Shown in pieces: positions 16,898 through 24,248 of a DNA stretch of 37,306 nt; within the stretch, counting starts at the first letter, position 1, and each line of letters opens with the position of its first letter. Source of the DNA: Parcubacteria group bacterium GW2011_GWC1_45_14 (lineage in GTDB: Bacteria > Patescibacteriota > Minisyncoccia > Moranbacterales > GWC2-37-73); NCBI GenBank assembly GCA_001001345.1, contig LCKI01000005.1, positions 1 to 37,306 on the forward strand, read 5' to 3'. Below the pieces are notes generated by a model. It did not search any database. It was given only the letters and a program-made list of their open reading frames with translations, and was not told the DNA's origin. The translations under genes were made by a program, and so were the position numbers.

Positions 16898-17416
16898 TCA
16901 ATTTCTCTTCAAATAATAAAAGTTTCCTACCCAGTTCAACATGAAAAATAAAACGAAAAAAATCAACAGATTGCAGAAAGCCGCGAGGGAAAACATTCCG
17001 AGCGTCTGCCAGAAATTGGAAATGTCATTCGCAATCACACCGGTCCCGAATTCATGGGAAAGCAATATGGCGCGTGAGCAGATGGTAGCCGCGGAAACGA
17101 AAAACATCATCAACAATATCCCGGTACCTTTTATTTCCACCGAGAACCTTTTGGAAAAAAAACTGACACTGTAAGCCAGAAGAGCGAAGATGATCACGTG
17201 GAGACCGACGGCGGAAAAAGTCGCCAGGTCATAAAGCAGTCCTGCAAAAACAGCCCATTTCAAAAACGCGTCGAAGCCGTCGATCAGCGTCCAGGCCAAA
17301 ACCAGCATCAAGACGATATCCACCGGCCAATCGGACTTAAAAAAAAGTGGCACCGAACTGACCTGCAAAACTATCGCGAAGAAGATTATCAAAAAATATA
17401 TGAAAAATTTTTTCAT
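16898..17416 (-). CDS. mreD: Rod shape-determining protein MreD
   Basis: A 172-residue integral membrane protein with five or six predicted membrane segments. MreD is weakly conserved. The call rests on size, topology, the family-like region PVDIVLMLVLAWTLIDGFDA with FAGLLYDLATFSAVGLHVII, and its position directly after mreC, with one base between the mreC stop and the mreD ATG. It works with MreC, RodA and PBP2 in the elongation complex. Confidence 0.88.
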   Translation of the reverse strand: MKKFFIYFLIIFFAIVLQVSSVPLFFKSDWPVDIVLMLVLAWTLIDGFDAFLKWAVFAGLLYDLATFSAVGLHVIIFALLAYSVSFFSKRFSVEIKGTGILLMMFFVSAATICSRAILLSHEFGTGVIANDISNFWQTLGMFSLAAFCNLLIFFVLFFMLNWVGNFYYLKRN

Positions 17417-17417
17417 A

Positions 17418-18227
17418 TTACTTATTGGCTTTTATGACGAACACTGCTTCCAGCTTGGAAACGTCTACCGGAGAAGATATGGCCGCCTGCTGAAAAAGAT
17501 GATCGCTTGAAGGGCGCACCTGCTGGACCGTTCCCACCAAGAGACCCCTTGGGACATCGCTCCCAGCCCCGGTCGTCACAACTTCGTTTCCGATCGAAAC
17601 AGAATCAGTCTGAAGAATCGAGTCCGCGACTATCCCCAATCCGTATTCCCCTTTCACGATCCCTTTTGCTCCCGACTGGGACACGGCGATTCCGACGGCG
17701 CTTTTCGGATTGGAAAGGAGCATGACGCGAGACCTATTGGAAAAAACCTGCTGAACCTTCCCGATCAGGATTCCTTTGGAAACGACAACTGCCATGCCTT
17801 CGCGCACCCCATTGTCCGATCCCTTATTGATTTCAAGCCAATTGCCTGCGCCTTGGGAGTCTCCACTAATGACGAATGTCGCCTCCAAATCGAACTTGTC
17901 TCTGGGCAGCAACCCGACCTGCTCCCGCAGGAATGCGTTCTCTCTTTCCATATCGCGAAGTTTCGCATTTTCCGCCAAAAGTGCCTGATTTTCCCCGATG
18001 AATCTCCTGTTTTCATCCTTGAGCTCCCCTATGGAAACAAGAAAATCCCTCATGTCTCTGAACTTATATGAAACGGAGTAAGAGAATGTTTCGAAAGGAT
18101 AAGCTATTTGGGAAAAAACCGCCCTGAAGGGATTAAAAAAGCCTTGGGGATTAAAAAAAACGAGCAATCCGAATATCACTACGACCGCCAAAGTCTTGAA
18201 TAATTTTCGAGAAGAAAACTTTTTCAT
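17418..18227 (-). CDS. mreC: Rod shape-determining protein MreC
   Basis: A 269-residue bitopic protein. The N-terminal anchor is at 12-28, followed by a coiled-coil region (about 65-105: ELKDENRRFIGENQALLAEN, then AKLRDMERENAFLREQVGLL) and the extracytoplasmic beta domain with GMAVVVSKGILIGKVQQVFS, NPKSAVGIAVSQSGAKGIVK and TTGAGSDVPRGLLVGTV. MreC activates PBP2 in the elongasome. It is 71 bases downstream of mreB and directly adjacent to mreD. Confidence 0.95.
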   Translation of the reverse strand: MKKFSSRKLFKTLAVVVIFGLLVFFNPQGFFNPFRAVFSQIAYPFETFSYSVSYKFRDMRDFLVSIGELKDENRRFIGENQALLAENAKLRDMERENAFLREQVGLLPRDKFDLEATFVISGDSQGAGNWLEINKGSDNGVREGMAVVVSKGILIGKVQQVFSNRSRVMLLSNPKSAVGIAVSQSGAKGIVKGEYGLGIVADSILQTDSVSIGNEVVTTGAGSDVPRGLLVGTVQQVRPSSDHLFQQAAISSPVDVSKLEAVFVIKANK

Positions 18228-18298
18228 CGTTTTTGTTTTACTTTATGACACGGTAATATTTCCGGGCGGCGATTTTCAAACCAAAAAACTCTTGCCAC

Positions 18299-19384
18299 CT
18301 ACTTGTAACTTTTGTCCCCCTGGTCTTCGACAAGAACGTGGCTCAGAAGCTCGATGTCCTCCAGGACTATCCCCGCTCCGCGCACGACGGCAGTCAAAGG
18401 ATCTTCCATGAGCCTTACCGGGATTTCAGTCTGGTCCGCGATAAGCTTGTCCAAACCGCGTATCAAACTTCCTCCCCCGGCCAAAATGATTCCCCTCTGC
18501 ATGATATCGGAAAGAAGCTCCGGCGGAGTTTCCTCCACTACCGTTTTGATGTTATTTATAATGATCCTAATGGATCTGGAAAGCGCTTCGCGTACCTGCT
18601 CATCGGTCATGATGACTTCTTTAGGAAGACCGCTTACCAAATCCCTTCCGCGGATAGCATAAGTCAAAGCCTCTTCCTGCGGATAGGCGCTTCCGATCGC
18701 GATTTTGATATCCTCGGCGGTTTTTTCCCCGACCAGGAGATTGAATTCGTCGCGGCAATATCGGATGATATCCTCGTTCATCTCATCTCCAGCCACACGA
18801 AGACTTCGAGCAGCCACGATTCCTCCAAGGGAAATCACGGCGATTTCGGAAGTTCCTCCACCTATATCAACCACCATGTTTCCACGCGCTTCAATTACGG
18901 GGAGCCTCGCTCCGATAGCGGCTGCCATAGGCTCTTCGATCAAATACGCTTCGCGCGCACCGGCATTCATCGCCGCATCGATTACGGCCTTCTTCTCAAC
19001 CTCCGTTATCCCTGACGGGATCCCGATCAGCACCCTGGGCCGCGGCATCAAAGAGAACGATTCCTTATGGACCTTCTCGATGAAATAACGAAGCATCTGC
19101 TCAGTCACTTCGAAGTCGCTCACGACTCCGTCCACCAATGGTCTGGTCGCGACGATGTGACTAGGGGTTTTACCGACCATCCTCTTGGCTTCTTTTCCGA
19201 TGGCCAAAACCTGCCCGGTTCTTTTGTTAAGAGCGACGACCGAGGGCTCGTTGATCATGATGCCCTTGCCTTTGACATAAACCAGGGTGTTAGCGGTGCC
19301 GAGATCGATCCCGATGTCCTTGGAAAGATTGCCGAAAAGATTGCCGCTTATTTTCCTTGATAATTTCTTGAAAGTCCAGGTCAT
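18299..19384 (-). CDS. mreB: Actin-like rod shape protein MreB
   Basis: A 361-residue bacterial actin whose filaments guide wall synthesis. Phosphate 1 motif DIGIDLGTANTLVYVKGKG (23-41), IGIPSGITEVEKKAVIDAA, phosphate 2 MVVDIGGGTSEIAVISLGGI, and the adenosine motif GIILAGGGSLIRGLDKLI are all present. A basic N-terminal extension (TFKKLSRKISGNLFGNL) may help membrane attachment. It is the first gene of mreB-mreC-mreD-mrdA and has its own near-consensus promoter. It has no Shine-Dalgarno sequence, only an A/T-rich leader. Confidence 0.97.
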   Translation of the reverse strand: MTWTFKKLSRKISGNLFGNLSKDIGIDLGTANTLVYVKGKGIMINEPSVVALNKRTGQVLAIGKEAKRMVGKTPSHIVATRPLVDGVVSDFEVTEQMLRYFIEKVHKESFSLMPRPRVLIGIPSGITEVEKKAVIDAAMNAGAREAYLIEEPMAAAIGARLPVIEARGNMVVDIGGGTSEIAVISLGGIVAARSLRVAGDEMNEDIIRYCRDEFNLLVGEKTAEDIKIAIGSAYPQEEALTYAIRGRDLVSGLPKEVIMTDEQVREALSRSIRIIINNIKTVVEETPPELLSDIMQRGIILAGGGSLIRGLDKLIADQTEIPVRLMEDPLTAVVRGAGIVLEDIELLSHVLVEDQGDKSYK

Positions 19385-19461
19385 ATTTTTTTATTTTGCA
19401 AACAAAAAGGCTTTTCCAAAAGCTCAGTTCGCCCCTTTCGTATAAGTTTAACGCTTCGTTA

Positions 19462-19490
19462 ATCATACTTTGAATATCCTTTCATGTCAA
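19462..19490 (-). promoter_or_regulatory. Sigma-70-type promoter of the mre operon
   Basis: TTGACA (19490-19485), 17-base spacer, TATGAT (19467-19462), just beyond the terminator of the preceding small gene. A short hairpin TTAACG/CGTTAA lies in the leader. Confidence 0.75.
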
Positions 19491-19494
19491 AACA

Positions 19495-19519
19495 AAAACC
19501 GCCCGACAAGGACGGTTTT
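19495..19519 (-). terminator. Terminator of the 69-residue gene
   Basis: Stem AAAACCG(T)CC...(GG)GCGGTTTT with a short loop and a T-rich tail, 20 bases after the stop at 19540. Confidence 0.75.
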
Positions 19520-19539
19520 GAGCAAATCGGCAAACACGG

Positions 19540-19749
19540 TCATCTGTGCAATGAACGGTAACTCTCTTTAGGTCCGCTCCTGGTCTTTTTCGGCGGTTTC
19601 GTCGGCTTGTCGGCGCTTTCATGATTCCTGACGGAGAGCAGTTCTTCCTCCACACTCTCCGAAACATCATCAGAAAGAGGATCATACTCGTGCATCTGCT
19701 CCTTTCTCGGTTTCGAGTATTCGTGTTTTTGTGGTTTTTTTTTAGGCAT
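19540..19749 (-). CDS. Small basic hydrophilic protein, unknown
   Basis: A 69-residue protein rich in Lys, Pro, Ser and Glu, without a hydrophobic segment: MPKKKPQKHEYSKPRKEQ at the start, a central acidic DPLSDDVSESVEEELLS and a basic end. It is likely to be disordered and may bind nucleic acid or a partner protein. It is supported by a terminator directly after the stop. The overlapping frame 19482-19754 is less likely, since it runs through the terminator. Confidence 0.6.
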   Translation of the reverse strand: MPKKKPQKHEYSKPRKEQMHEYDPLSDDVSESVEEELLSVRNHESADKPTKPPKKTRSGPKESYRSLHR

Positions 19750-19817
19750 AACAAAATATGTTAATCGTTATACCTATTTAATACAAATCCAAAACTTCCT
19801 TCTTGCAAGAAAGTTCC

Positions 19818-20657
19818 TTATTTTCTTTCTATGACAATCATCGCCTTCTTCGCACCTCTTTCATCAATCGGATCCGTATAATGGTTTCCGGTTGGATAAT
19901 CGCGGATCGCCCCAAACAGCACATTTTCTCCGTAGCGATAACCCTCTCCCCTTCTGGTTCCCGAATCATTGGTTATAAATTCCTTGCTTTCGCCGTCATA
20001 GCCGATGATCACGATCATATGCGTCACCGGACCCGGAGCCGTATAAAAAGGATTTCCAAGTTTTCGTCCGTTGGTCGGCACGATCACCAAATTGCCTTTC
20101 AAAATTTCAGTTTTGACATCTTCCAATTTCACATTTTCATCCACCCGCACTTTTTCATTGTCCGCGTATTCCTTCAGGATCCCAGCCGTATCGAAAGCCG
20201 AAGCATCGATATGTCCTCCTAAAATTTTTTCTTCCAAGATTGCTATGTCCCTTATTCCGCTCTCCATCCGCTCCTTCGTGAAATCCTTTTGTCCTTCAAG
20301 CCAACCTTTCGCCATCAAAATAGCGGCCTCCTCGCAGGCATCCTGAAAAAGCGGATCGTCCCAATTGGCAAACGGCGCCTGCAGCACGAACGGGACTTCC
20401 AGGACGATATCTTTCGGTAAGATAATTTCTTCAGGTGAAGGATTTTCCTGCGCGACTACCTCCTTCTTATCTTTGTCAATTTGTTTTTCCTCCTGAACGA
20501 TTTGCGCTTGTTGGACATTCTCCTGCGGCGCAGGCGCGGAATCCTCGACTTCTTTCTGCGGATAACTTTCACTGCGCCTCAACACGGCGAAAAGCGCCGC
20601 GACCACGACTGAAATCACGGCTATATTGAAAAATATTTTTGAAATCCTTTTTATCAT
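19818..20657 (-). CDS. Membrane-anchored C39-like cysteine peptidase
   Basis: A 279-residue protein with an N-terminal anchor or signal (10-26), a Gln/Pro/Glu-rich linker (about 32-80) and a C39-like (peptidase_C39_2) papain-fold domain. Catalytic Cys108 lies in QDACEEAAILM, His213 in PVTHMIVIIGYD and the third residue probably in TNDSGTRRGEGY (Asn230/Asp231). The domain opens with VPFVLQAPFANWDDP, typical of this family. Substrates are unknown. Its location outside the membrane suggests cleavage of surface proteins or wall peptides. A -10 box TATAAT lies at 20688-20683. Confidence 0.87.
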   Translation of the reverse strand: MIKRISKIFFNIAVISVVVAALFAVLRRSESYPQKEVEDSAPAPQENVQQAQIVQEEKQIDKDKKEVVAQENPSPEEIILPKDIVLEVPFVLQAPFANWDDPLFQDACEEAAILMAKGWLEGQKDFTKERMESGIRDIAILEEKILGGHIDASAFDTAGILKEYADNEKVRVDENVKLEDVKTEILKGNLVIVPTNGRKLGNPFYTAPGPVTHMIVIIGYDGESKEFITNDSGTRRGEGYRYGENVLFGAIRDYPTGNHYTDPIDERGAKKAMIVIERK

Positions 20658-20682
20658 CAGGGGTTCGTTTTATGTTTCTTAT

Positions 20683-20688
20683 ATTATA
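20683..20688 (-). promoter_or_regulatory. -10 box of the C39-like peptidase gene
   Basis: Perfect TATAAT 25 bases before the ATG, without a good -35 box. The remainder of 20658-20790 holds nothing else I can name. Confidence 0.4.
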
Positions 20689-20790
20689 CACCTTTCCTGT
20701 ATTACGAATATCTGTCTTTTTTCCTTACATATAAAAAAATCCCGGGTGACGCCTGTTTTCCGAGGGGTGTTTTGCTATTCTCCTGTTCTT

Positions 20791-20826
20791 AAAAAAAGGG
20801 GGCGCCGTGATAATTCAACGGCGCCC
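20791..20826 (-). terminator. Strong terminator of the 64-residue peptide gene
   Basis: GGGCGCCG/CGGCGCCC stem with an 11-base loop followed by CCTTTTTTT on the minus strand. Confidence 0.93.
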
Positions 20827-20844
20827 GTTTCTTCTGAGTCTAGG

Positions 20845-21039
20845 CTATTTGCCCATGACCCCTCCCACCATACCAGGAACATCCCGATGGATGGTAAAGA
20901 AAGCCATGTCGAGCGCATCGAGCTCTTTTCCGACCTCGGTGCAGATCTTTTTGGCGATGCCCGTTCCTTGGAACGGGGCGATTCCCATCAAAAGGGCCAT
21001 CAGCACCATCCCAACCAACGTTACTACCAAGTTTTTCAT
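20845..21039 (-). CDS. Small membrane or secreted peptide, unknown
   Basis: A 64-residue protein. The ATG at 21039 is chosen because GGAGG lies six bases upstream; the longer frame from 21108 has none. The first 22 residues (NLVVTLVGMVLMALLMGIAP) are a strongly hydrophobic segment, either a membrane helix or a signal peptide. The rest is amphipathic, with GKELDALDMAFFTIHR and a Gly/Met-rich end. It has a perfect promoter and a strong terminator, so it is a genuine, probably well expressed single gene. It is divergent from the orphan gene at 21295, with a palindrome between the promoters. Confidence 0.8.
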   Translation of the reverse strand: MKNLVVTLVGMVLMALLMGIAPFQGTGIAKKICTEVGKELDALDMAFFTIHRDVPGMVGGVMGK

Positions 21040-21098
21040 TTTCAGCCTCCATCTAGGGGTTTGGGTTTCTGTTGCCAATATCAATCTTGCAACTACCC

Positions 21099-21127
21099 AT
21101 AATAGCATATTTTTACCGATTTGTCAA
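21099..21127 (-). promoter_or_regulatory. Consensus sigma-70 promoter of the 64-residue peptide gene
   Basis: TTGACA (21127-21122), 17-base spacer, TATTAT (21104-21099). The leader to the ATG is about 53 nt. Confidence 0.88.
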
Positions 21128-21133
21128 TGGTAA

Positions 21134-21162
21134 AACGGCCCATATCCCGAAATGGCGCCGTT
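21134..21162. promoter_or_regulatory. Palindrome between divergent promoters
   Basis: AACGGC(C)CAT and ATG(G)CGCCGTT arms, 29 bp in all, placed between the -35 boxes of the divergent promoters at 21099-21127 and 21173-21202. A shared operator is an inference. Confidence 0.5.
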
Positions 21163-21172
21163 CAGCCTAGAT

Positions 21173-21202
21173 TTGACCCTATTTACAAAAAGAATTTTTT
21201 AT
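21173..21202 (+). promoter_or_regulatory. Putative promoter of the 84-residue orphan gene
   Basis: TTGACC (21173-21178), 18-base spacer, TTTTAT (21197-21202). Confidence 0.5.
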
Positions 21203-21294
21203 GGCGAAAGTTGTATCAGTTATAACGAATTGGACGAAGGTTTTCATTTAAAGGTCTCCGTTCTTTCCCAAAATATCACGAAAGGAGGTGTGCC

Positions 21295-21549
21295 ATGTCA
21301 AAAACGGTCCTGATCATACAATCAGCGATCTGCCATGAAGACGAGATTATCGTAGAGTATCTTGCCAGCGACAGAAAATCCTATTTACTCACCATCCCCA
21401 TCGAGGTTTTCGGGCCGGACAAAACTTTCGACCGGAACGCCTTCATTTCCTGGAGTTCGAAATCGACCTCCCCTTTCAAGGGCGACTTCCGAAACATCGG
21501 CCTGATCATCTCCTTCGCCAATGAAATGGAATGCTTTTGGAATTGCTAG
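21295..21549 (+). CDS. Small orphan protein with near-perfect Shine-Dalgarno sequence
   Basis: An 84-residue protein that I do not recognise, and one of only three plus-strand genes in the window. AAAGGAGGTG lies just upstream of the ATG, the best ribosome binding site here and an almost full complement of the 16S 3' end seen at 36600. The protein reads as a small beta-rich domain (KTVLIIQSAICHEDEIIVEY, then SYLLTIPIEVFGPDKTFDR) ending in CFWNC, with three cysteines in all. There is no signal peptide. A bidirectional terminator follows. A small DUF-like fold is likely; no function is proposed. Confidence 0.8.
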   Translation: MSKTVLIIQSAICHEDEIIVEYLASDRKSYLLTIPIEVFGPDKTFDRNAFISWSSKSTSPFKGDFRNIGLIISFANEMECFWNC

Positions 21550-21577
21550 ACCGCGACTCCGACCCTTATCGGAAAAC

Positions 21578-21605
21578 AAAAAAGCCCGCAAAAAACGGGC
21601 TTTTT
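21578..21605. terminator. Bidirectional terminator between convergent genes
   Basis: AAAAAAGCCCG and CGGGCTTTTT arms with a 7-base loop. It serves the plus-strand gene ending at 21549 and the minus-strand gene ending at 21649. Confidence 0.9.
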
Positions 21606-21648
21606 ATCCGCATATCAATATGGAAATTCTTTTTTCCCGGACAAAAAC

Positions 21649-21954
21649 CTACGCCCTATGGACTTGGGACGATCTCCTGACGAATTCCAAGAACTCCAAG
21701 AGCAAATAGGAAACCAAAAGATATATGATAAGCGCGAAAAGGGTGTTGAACTCAAGAACGTATCGCCCTTCCAAAACCGGCGAAGAGAAAGCCCCTCGGA
21801 ACGGTTCCAGAAGCGGAGCAGTCGTGTCGTATATCCAGCGCACGAACGGAGCTCCCGCATTGGCCCCGAAAAGCTTAAGCAGCAGCCTTATTCCTAACAA
21901 AAACTCAACTATGCTGAAAACTATGTTTATTAGCGATTTAAGAAGTCCGAACAT
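21649..21954 (-). CDS. YggT family integral membrane protein
   Basis: A 101-residue protein with two hydrophobic segments (about 5-27 and 73-92). RLLLKLFGANAGAPFVRWIY and APLLEPFRGAF between them match the YggT family signature of a re-entrant or amphipathic loop. YggT proteins are associated with cell division and osmotic tolerance in several bacteria, but their molecular role is unclear. The ATG at 21954 has an AT-rich leader without a Shine-Dalgarno sequence. Confidence 0.88.
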   Translation of the reverse strand: MFGLLKSLINIVFSIVEFLLGIRLLLKLFGANAGAPFVRWIYDTTAPLLEPFRGAFSSPVLEGRYVLEFNTLFALIIYLLVSYLLLEFLEFVRRSSQVHRA

Positions 21955-22028
21955 AAAATTTTGGATAATGGATTAAATCGTTCACTATTTATAATTACAA
22001 TCAAAGGAAATCCATATTCCGGATAATT

Positions 22029-22057
22029 TAAAAGGCGGGTCCGAAGACTCCGCCTTT
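22029..22057 (-). terminator. Terminator of the 89-residue gene
   Basis: AAAGGCGG/CCGCCTTT stem with an 11-base loop and a T-rich end, seven bases after the stop. Confidence 0.85.
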
Positions 22058-22064
22058 ATTTCAT

Positions 22065-22334
22065 TTAGCGGTCATTGACCGCCGAAGAAATTTCCACATC
22101 CGGACGAATGGGAAAAACATGCCCATTTCCTCCGCTATTGGTCCCCCTTGAAAGAGGATCCGAATCCCCGAAAAGATTCTTGTACTCCTCCAGGACTCGC
22201 GCATGGTTTTCATGCCTAGCCTTGAGAACCTTTTCTTTTTCCCTCGCCTCCCTTCTTTCTCCAATACAACCGACAGTGATGCATCCTACTCCTCCGAAAA
22301 TTTGTTTCATTTTTGCATTTGAATCATTTTGCAT
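22065..22334 (-). CDS. Small protein with N-terminal hydrophobic stretch, unknown
   Basis: An 89-residue protein from the ATG at 22334, chosen because AAAGGAAAGG lies about eight bases upstream; the longer frame from 22442 overlaps the promoter. A short hydrophobic stretch with two cysteines (IFGGVGCITVGCIG, about 12-25) could be a weak membrane or lipid-attachment segment. It is followed by a charged helix (RREAREKEKVLKARHENHAR) and a Gly/Asn-rich tail. It is not recognised. A perfect promoter and a terminator make it a single-gene unit like the 64-residue peptide gene nearby. Confidence 0.72.
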   Translation of the reverse strand: MQNDSNAKMKQIFGGVGCITVGCIGERREAREKEKVLKARHENHARVLEEYKNLFGDSDPLSRGTNSGGNGHVFPIRPDVEISSAVNDR

Positions 22335-22440
22335 GTAAAACACCTTTCCTTTCTCCGCTGGGGTTATCAAACATTGGACCATAAAAAGAACCGACTGAGC
22401 CTCCTTTTGGCCGGATTCCGACCATGGGGACACAAAATAC

Positions 22441-22469
22441 ATATTAACTCAAATAAACGATCTTGTCAA
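22441..22469 (-). promoter_or_regulatory. Consensus sigma-70 promoter of the 89-residue gene
   Basis: TTGACA (22469-22464), 17-base spacer, TAATAT (22446-22441). The leader to the ATG is about 100 nt. Confidence 0.88.
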
Positions 22470-22509
22470 GGATTAAAACCTCCACCTGAAAACCCTTGCC
22501 CGGACGAAC

Positions 22510-22535
22510 AAAAAACGCCCCTTGGGGCGTTTTTT
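22510..22535 (-). terminator. Terminator of the lytic transglycosylase gene
   Basis: AAAACGCCCC/GGGGCGTTTT stem with a minimal loop and a T run, 14 bases after the stop at 22549. Confidence 0.92.
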
Positions 22536-22548
22536 GACTTGTTCGATC

Positions 22549-23385
22549 TTATCCGAGAAGCCTTTTGTAGTTCGAGGCCCAATACAGAATCTGGTTAGCG
22601 TACCAGTCATATTGCCACGAAGTCGTTCCGGACAAATACATCTTAGCGGCGTTTCTCTCGGCATAATAGTTGTGATCCGTCACACCGCGGGTGTCTGCCA
22701 AAAGAAGTGCCATAGCGACCACACCGTCTTTGACGTTCCAAGGATCGGGATTTTCCTTGCCGACGATTTCACTGATCTTATCCTCGAAAAGGAGCCATGT
22801 ATCCGGCATGAACTGGGGAATACCCATCGCACCACCGGTTCCGGCATACCTGGAAGGGTTACAGGAGACCCTGACATCCTCATAGTCCCTGCCTATTTTC
22901 TCGGCTATACCCTTGATTTTCTCCCTTCTCTCAATGAAGGTGCTATAAGCCCTCTGACTAAGCTGACCGTTCTGGTAAGCCTTTTCGGCTCCCTCTTCGA
23001 CTTCCCTATAGGAACATGCTCCAGTGTTTCTTCCGAGGTCGGATTCAACCACGAGCATACCCATCAAAAAGTCCTTCCTGACGCCGGTCTTTTTGCTGGC
23101 GAATTCCACAGCCTCCTCTATCTGCTGGAGGTGGGGCTTGTTTTCATCCTCGTTCTTTTTCTCTTTTTTTCCGGACGATTTCTTGTTTTTGGTTTCGTCC
23201 TTGTTTTCCTGGGATTTTTCCTCAATCCCGTTATAGATTTCTATTTTCTTGGTCTTTTGCAGTTTCTCCTTAGCGGACTCTGCGATTTTCTTCAGCGGCG
23301 ACTCAAAGGCTTGAGCATTGGCGACCGAAGTTATTGAAGTTGCGACAAGTGCCATCAGCACGAATGCGATCTGCATTGCCCTCAC
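22549..23385 (-). CDS. Secreted lytic murein transglycosylase, MltB-like (SLT_2)
   Basis: A 278-residue protein with a cleavable-looking signal peptide (1-25, ending ANAQA), a Lys/Glu-rich coiled spacer (35-85) and a transglycosylase domain. FLMGMLVVESDLGRNTGACS holds the probable catalytic Glu114, and GGAMGIPQFMPDTW (184-197) is the MltB-type substrate-groove motif. Later blocks are DPWNVKDGVVAMALLLADT and YANQILYWASNYKRLL. Such enzymes cleave the MurNAc-GlcNAc bond and form 1,6-anhydroMurNAc. The GTG at 23385 or the ATG at 23376 could be the start; GAGGG lies between them. The upstream leader contains a promoter and hairpin at 23523-23598. Confidence 0.9.
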   Translation of the reverse strand: MRAMQIAFVLMALVATSITSVANAQAFESPLKKIAESAKEKLQKTKKIEIYNGIEEKSQENKDETKNKKSSGKKEKKNEDENKPHLQQIEEAVEFASKKTGVRKDFLMGMLVVESDLGRNTGACSYREVEEGAEKAYQNGQLSQRAYSTFIERREKIKGIAEKIGRDYEDVRVSCNPSRYAGTGGAMGIPQFMPDTWLLFEDKISEIVGKENPDPWNVKDGVVAMALLLADTRGVTDHNYYAERNAAKMYLSGTTSWQYDWYANQILYWASNYKRLLG

Positions 23386-23522
23386 TACGTTTTTTTTACA
23401 AATATGTTTTGTTTTAAATAATTAATTCTGACTGCTCTTTGTTGTCACCAAAGGCAATCGATTTAATTTTTTCGCCTGGCAGGGATCATCCGCTTTCGCA
23501 AAAATCATCCTGTCGGGGCAAA

Positions 23523-23598
23523 CAAAAAAAGCGTTCCATACCGGAACCACTTTTTACTTTTGCCCAACTATTCTAGCGCAAACACCTCCGGATGTCAA
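23523..23598 (-). promoter_or_regulatory. Promoter followed at once by a terminator-like hairpin (attenuator or tiny RNA)
   Basis: TTGACA (23598-23593), 17-base spacer, TAGAAT (23575-23570); then, about 12 nt after the expected start, the hairpin GGTTCC/GGAAC followed by CTTTTTTTG (23550-23523). A transcript stopping there would be only about 40 nt. Read-through would lead to the transglycosylase gene 140 bases further on. The rest of 23386-23822 holds a TGTGGATAA site (23663-23671), a -10 box for the plus-strand gene and no ORF I can support. Confidence 0.55.
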
Positions 23599-23729
23599 GC
23601 ATTCAGGCCGGACAATCTTTGGCAAAAAGGCGTTTAGTGGCTTGGATAAGGCCGGGGTGGCATGTGGATAATTTATGAAAAAAAGTTTTTTTCAGATTTC
23701 ATCCCGAGCATAAACCGAAATAAGCGTGA

Positions 23730-23735
23730 TATAAT
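23730..23735 (+). promoter_or_regulatory. -10 box of the DoxX-like membrane protein gene
   Basis: Perfect TATAAT about 88 bases before the ATG at 23823. No clear -35 box. Confidence 0.35.
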
Positions 23736-23822
23736 GGGCGAAGGAATGAATCGGCCTGAAAAATGTATTAGTGTAACAAATCTCCAGATGGAAGGAAAAA
23801 TAATCATTGAAGAATAAAAAAA

Positions 23823-24203
23823 ATGGAAACTACTCCGAAATACATCCTCAAATTCGGTATAGGAATAACCTTTTTCGTGACTGGGTTCCTGATCCTGCTT
23901 AATCCCGAAGGCTGGGCATTGATGATCAAGCCTTGGGCATTGGAACTGCTCCCCGTTCCGGCCGTATCCGTGATGGTGACGACCGCCTATTTTGATATGC
24001 TCTTGGGGATATGGCTGATGATCGAATGGAAAAGTTGGATTTCCTATGCGCTAGCCAGTTTGCATCTCGCAATGGTCTTGGCGGTTTCCGGCATCGACGA
24101 AGTGACGTACCGCGACATCGGTCTGCTGGCCGCAACCCTCGCGCTCCTCATAAGCGGAAAGCTTCCCGCAAAGAAAAAACCTGAACCTTTCCCAACCGCC
24201 TGA
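23823..24203 (+). CDS. Small four-helix membrane protein, DoxX-like
   Basis: A 126-residue protein with about four membrane segments (10-28, 45-65, 72-91, 99-112) and a Lys/Pro-rich cytoplasmic tail. Size and topology are those of DoxX/DoxD-like or related small quinone-linked membrane proteins, but I see no diagnostic motif, so the family is tentative. It is on the plus strand, back to back with the transglycosylase at 22549. The terminator hairpin begins inside its last codons. No Shine-Dalgarno sequence is present. Confidence 0.72.
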   Translation: METTPKYILKFGIGITFFVTGFLILLNPEGWALMIKPWALELLPVPAVSVMVTTAYFDMLLGIWLMIEWKSWISYALASLHLAMVLAVSGIDEVTYRDIGLLAATLALLISGKLPAKKKPEPFPTA

Positions 24204-24219
24204 GAGGCGGTTTTCTTTT
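24194..24219 (+). terminator. Terminator overlapping the stop codon of the 126-residue gene
   Basis: AACCGCC/GGCGGTT around TGAGA, followed by TTCTTTT. The TGA stop lies in the loop. Confidence 0.8.
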
Positions 24220-24248
24220 GAGGAGGAAAAATTTTGCAAATTCTGCTA

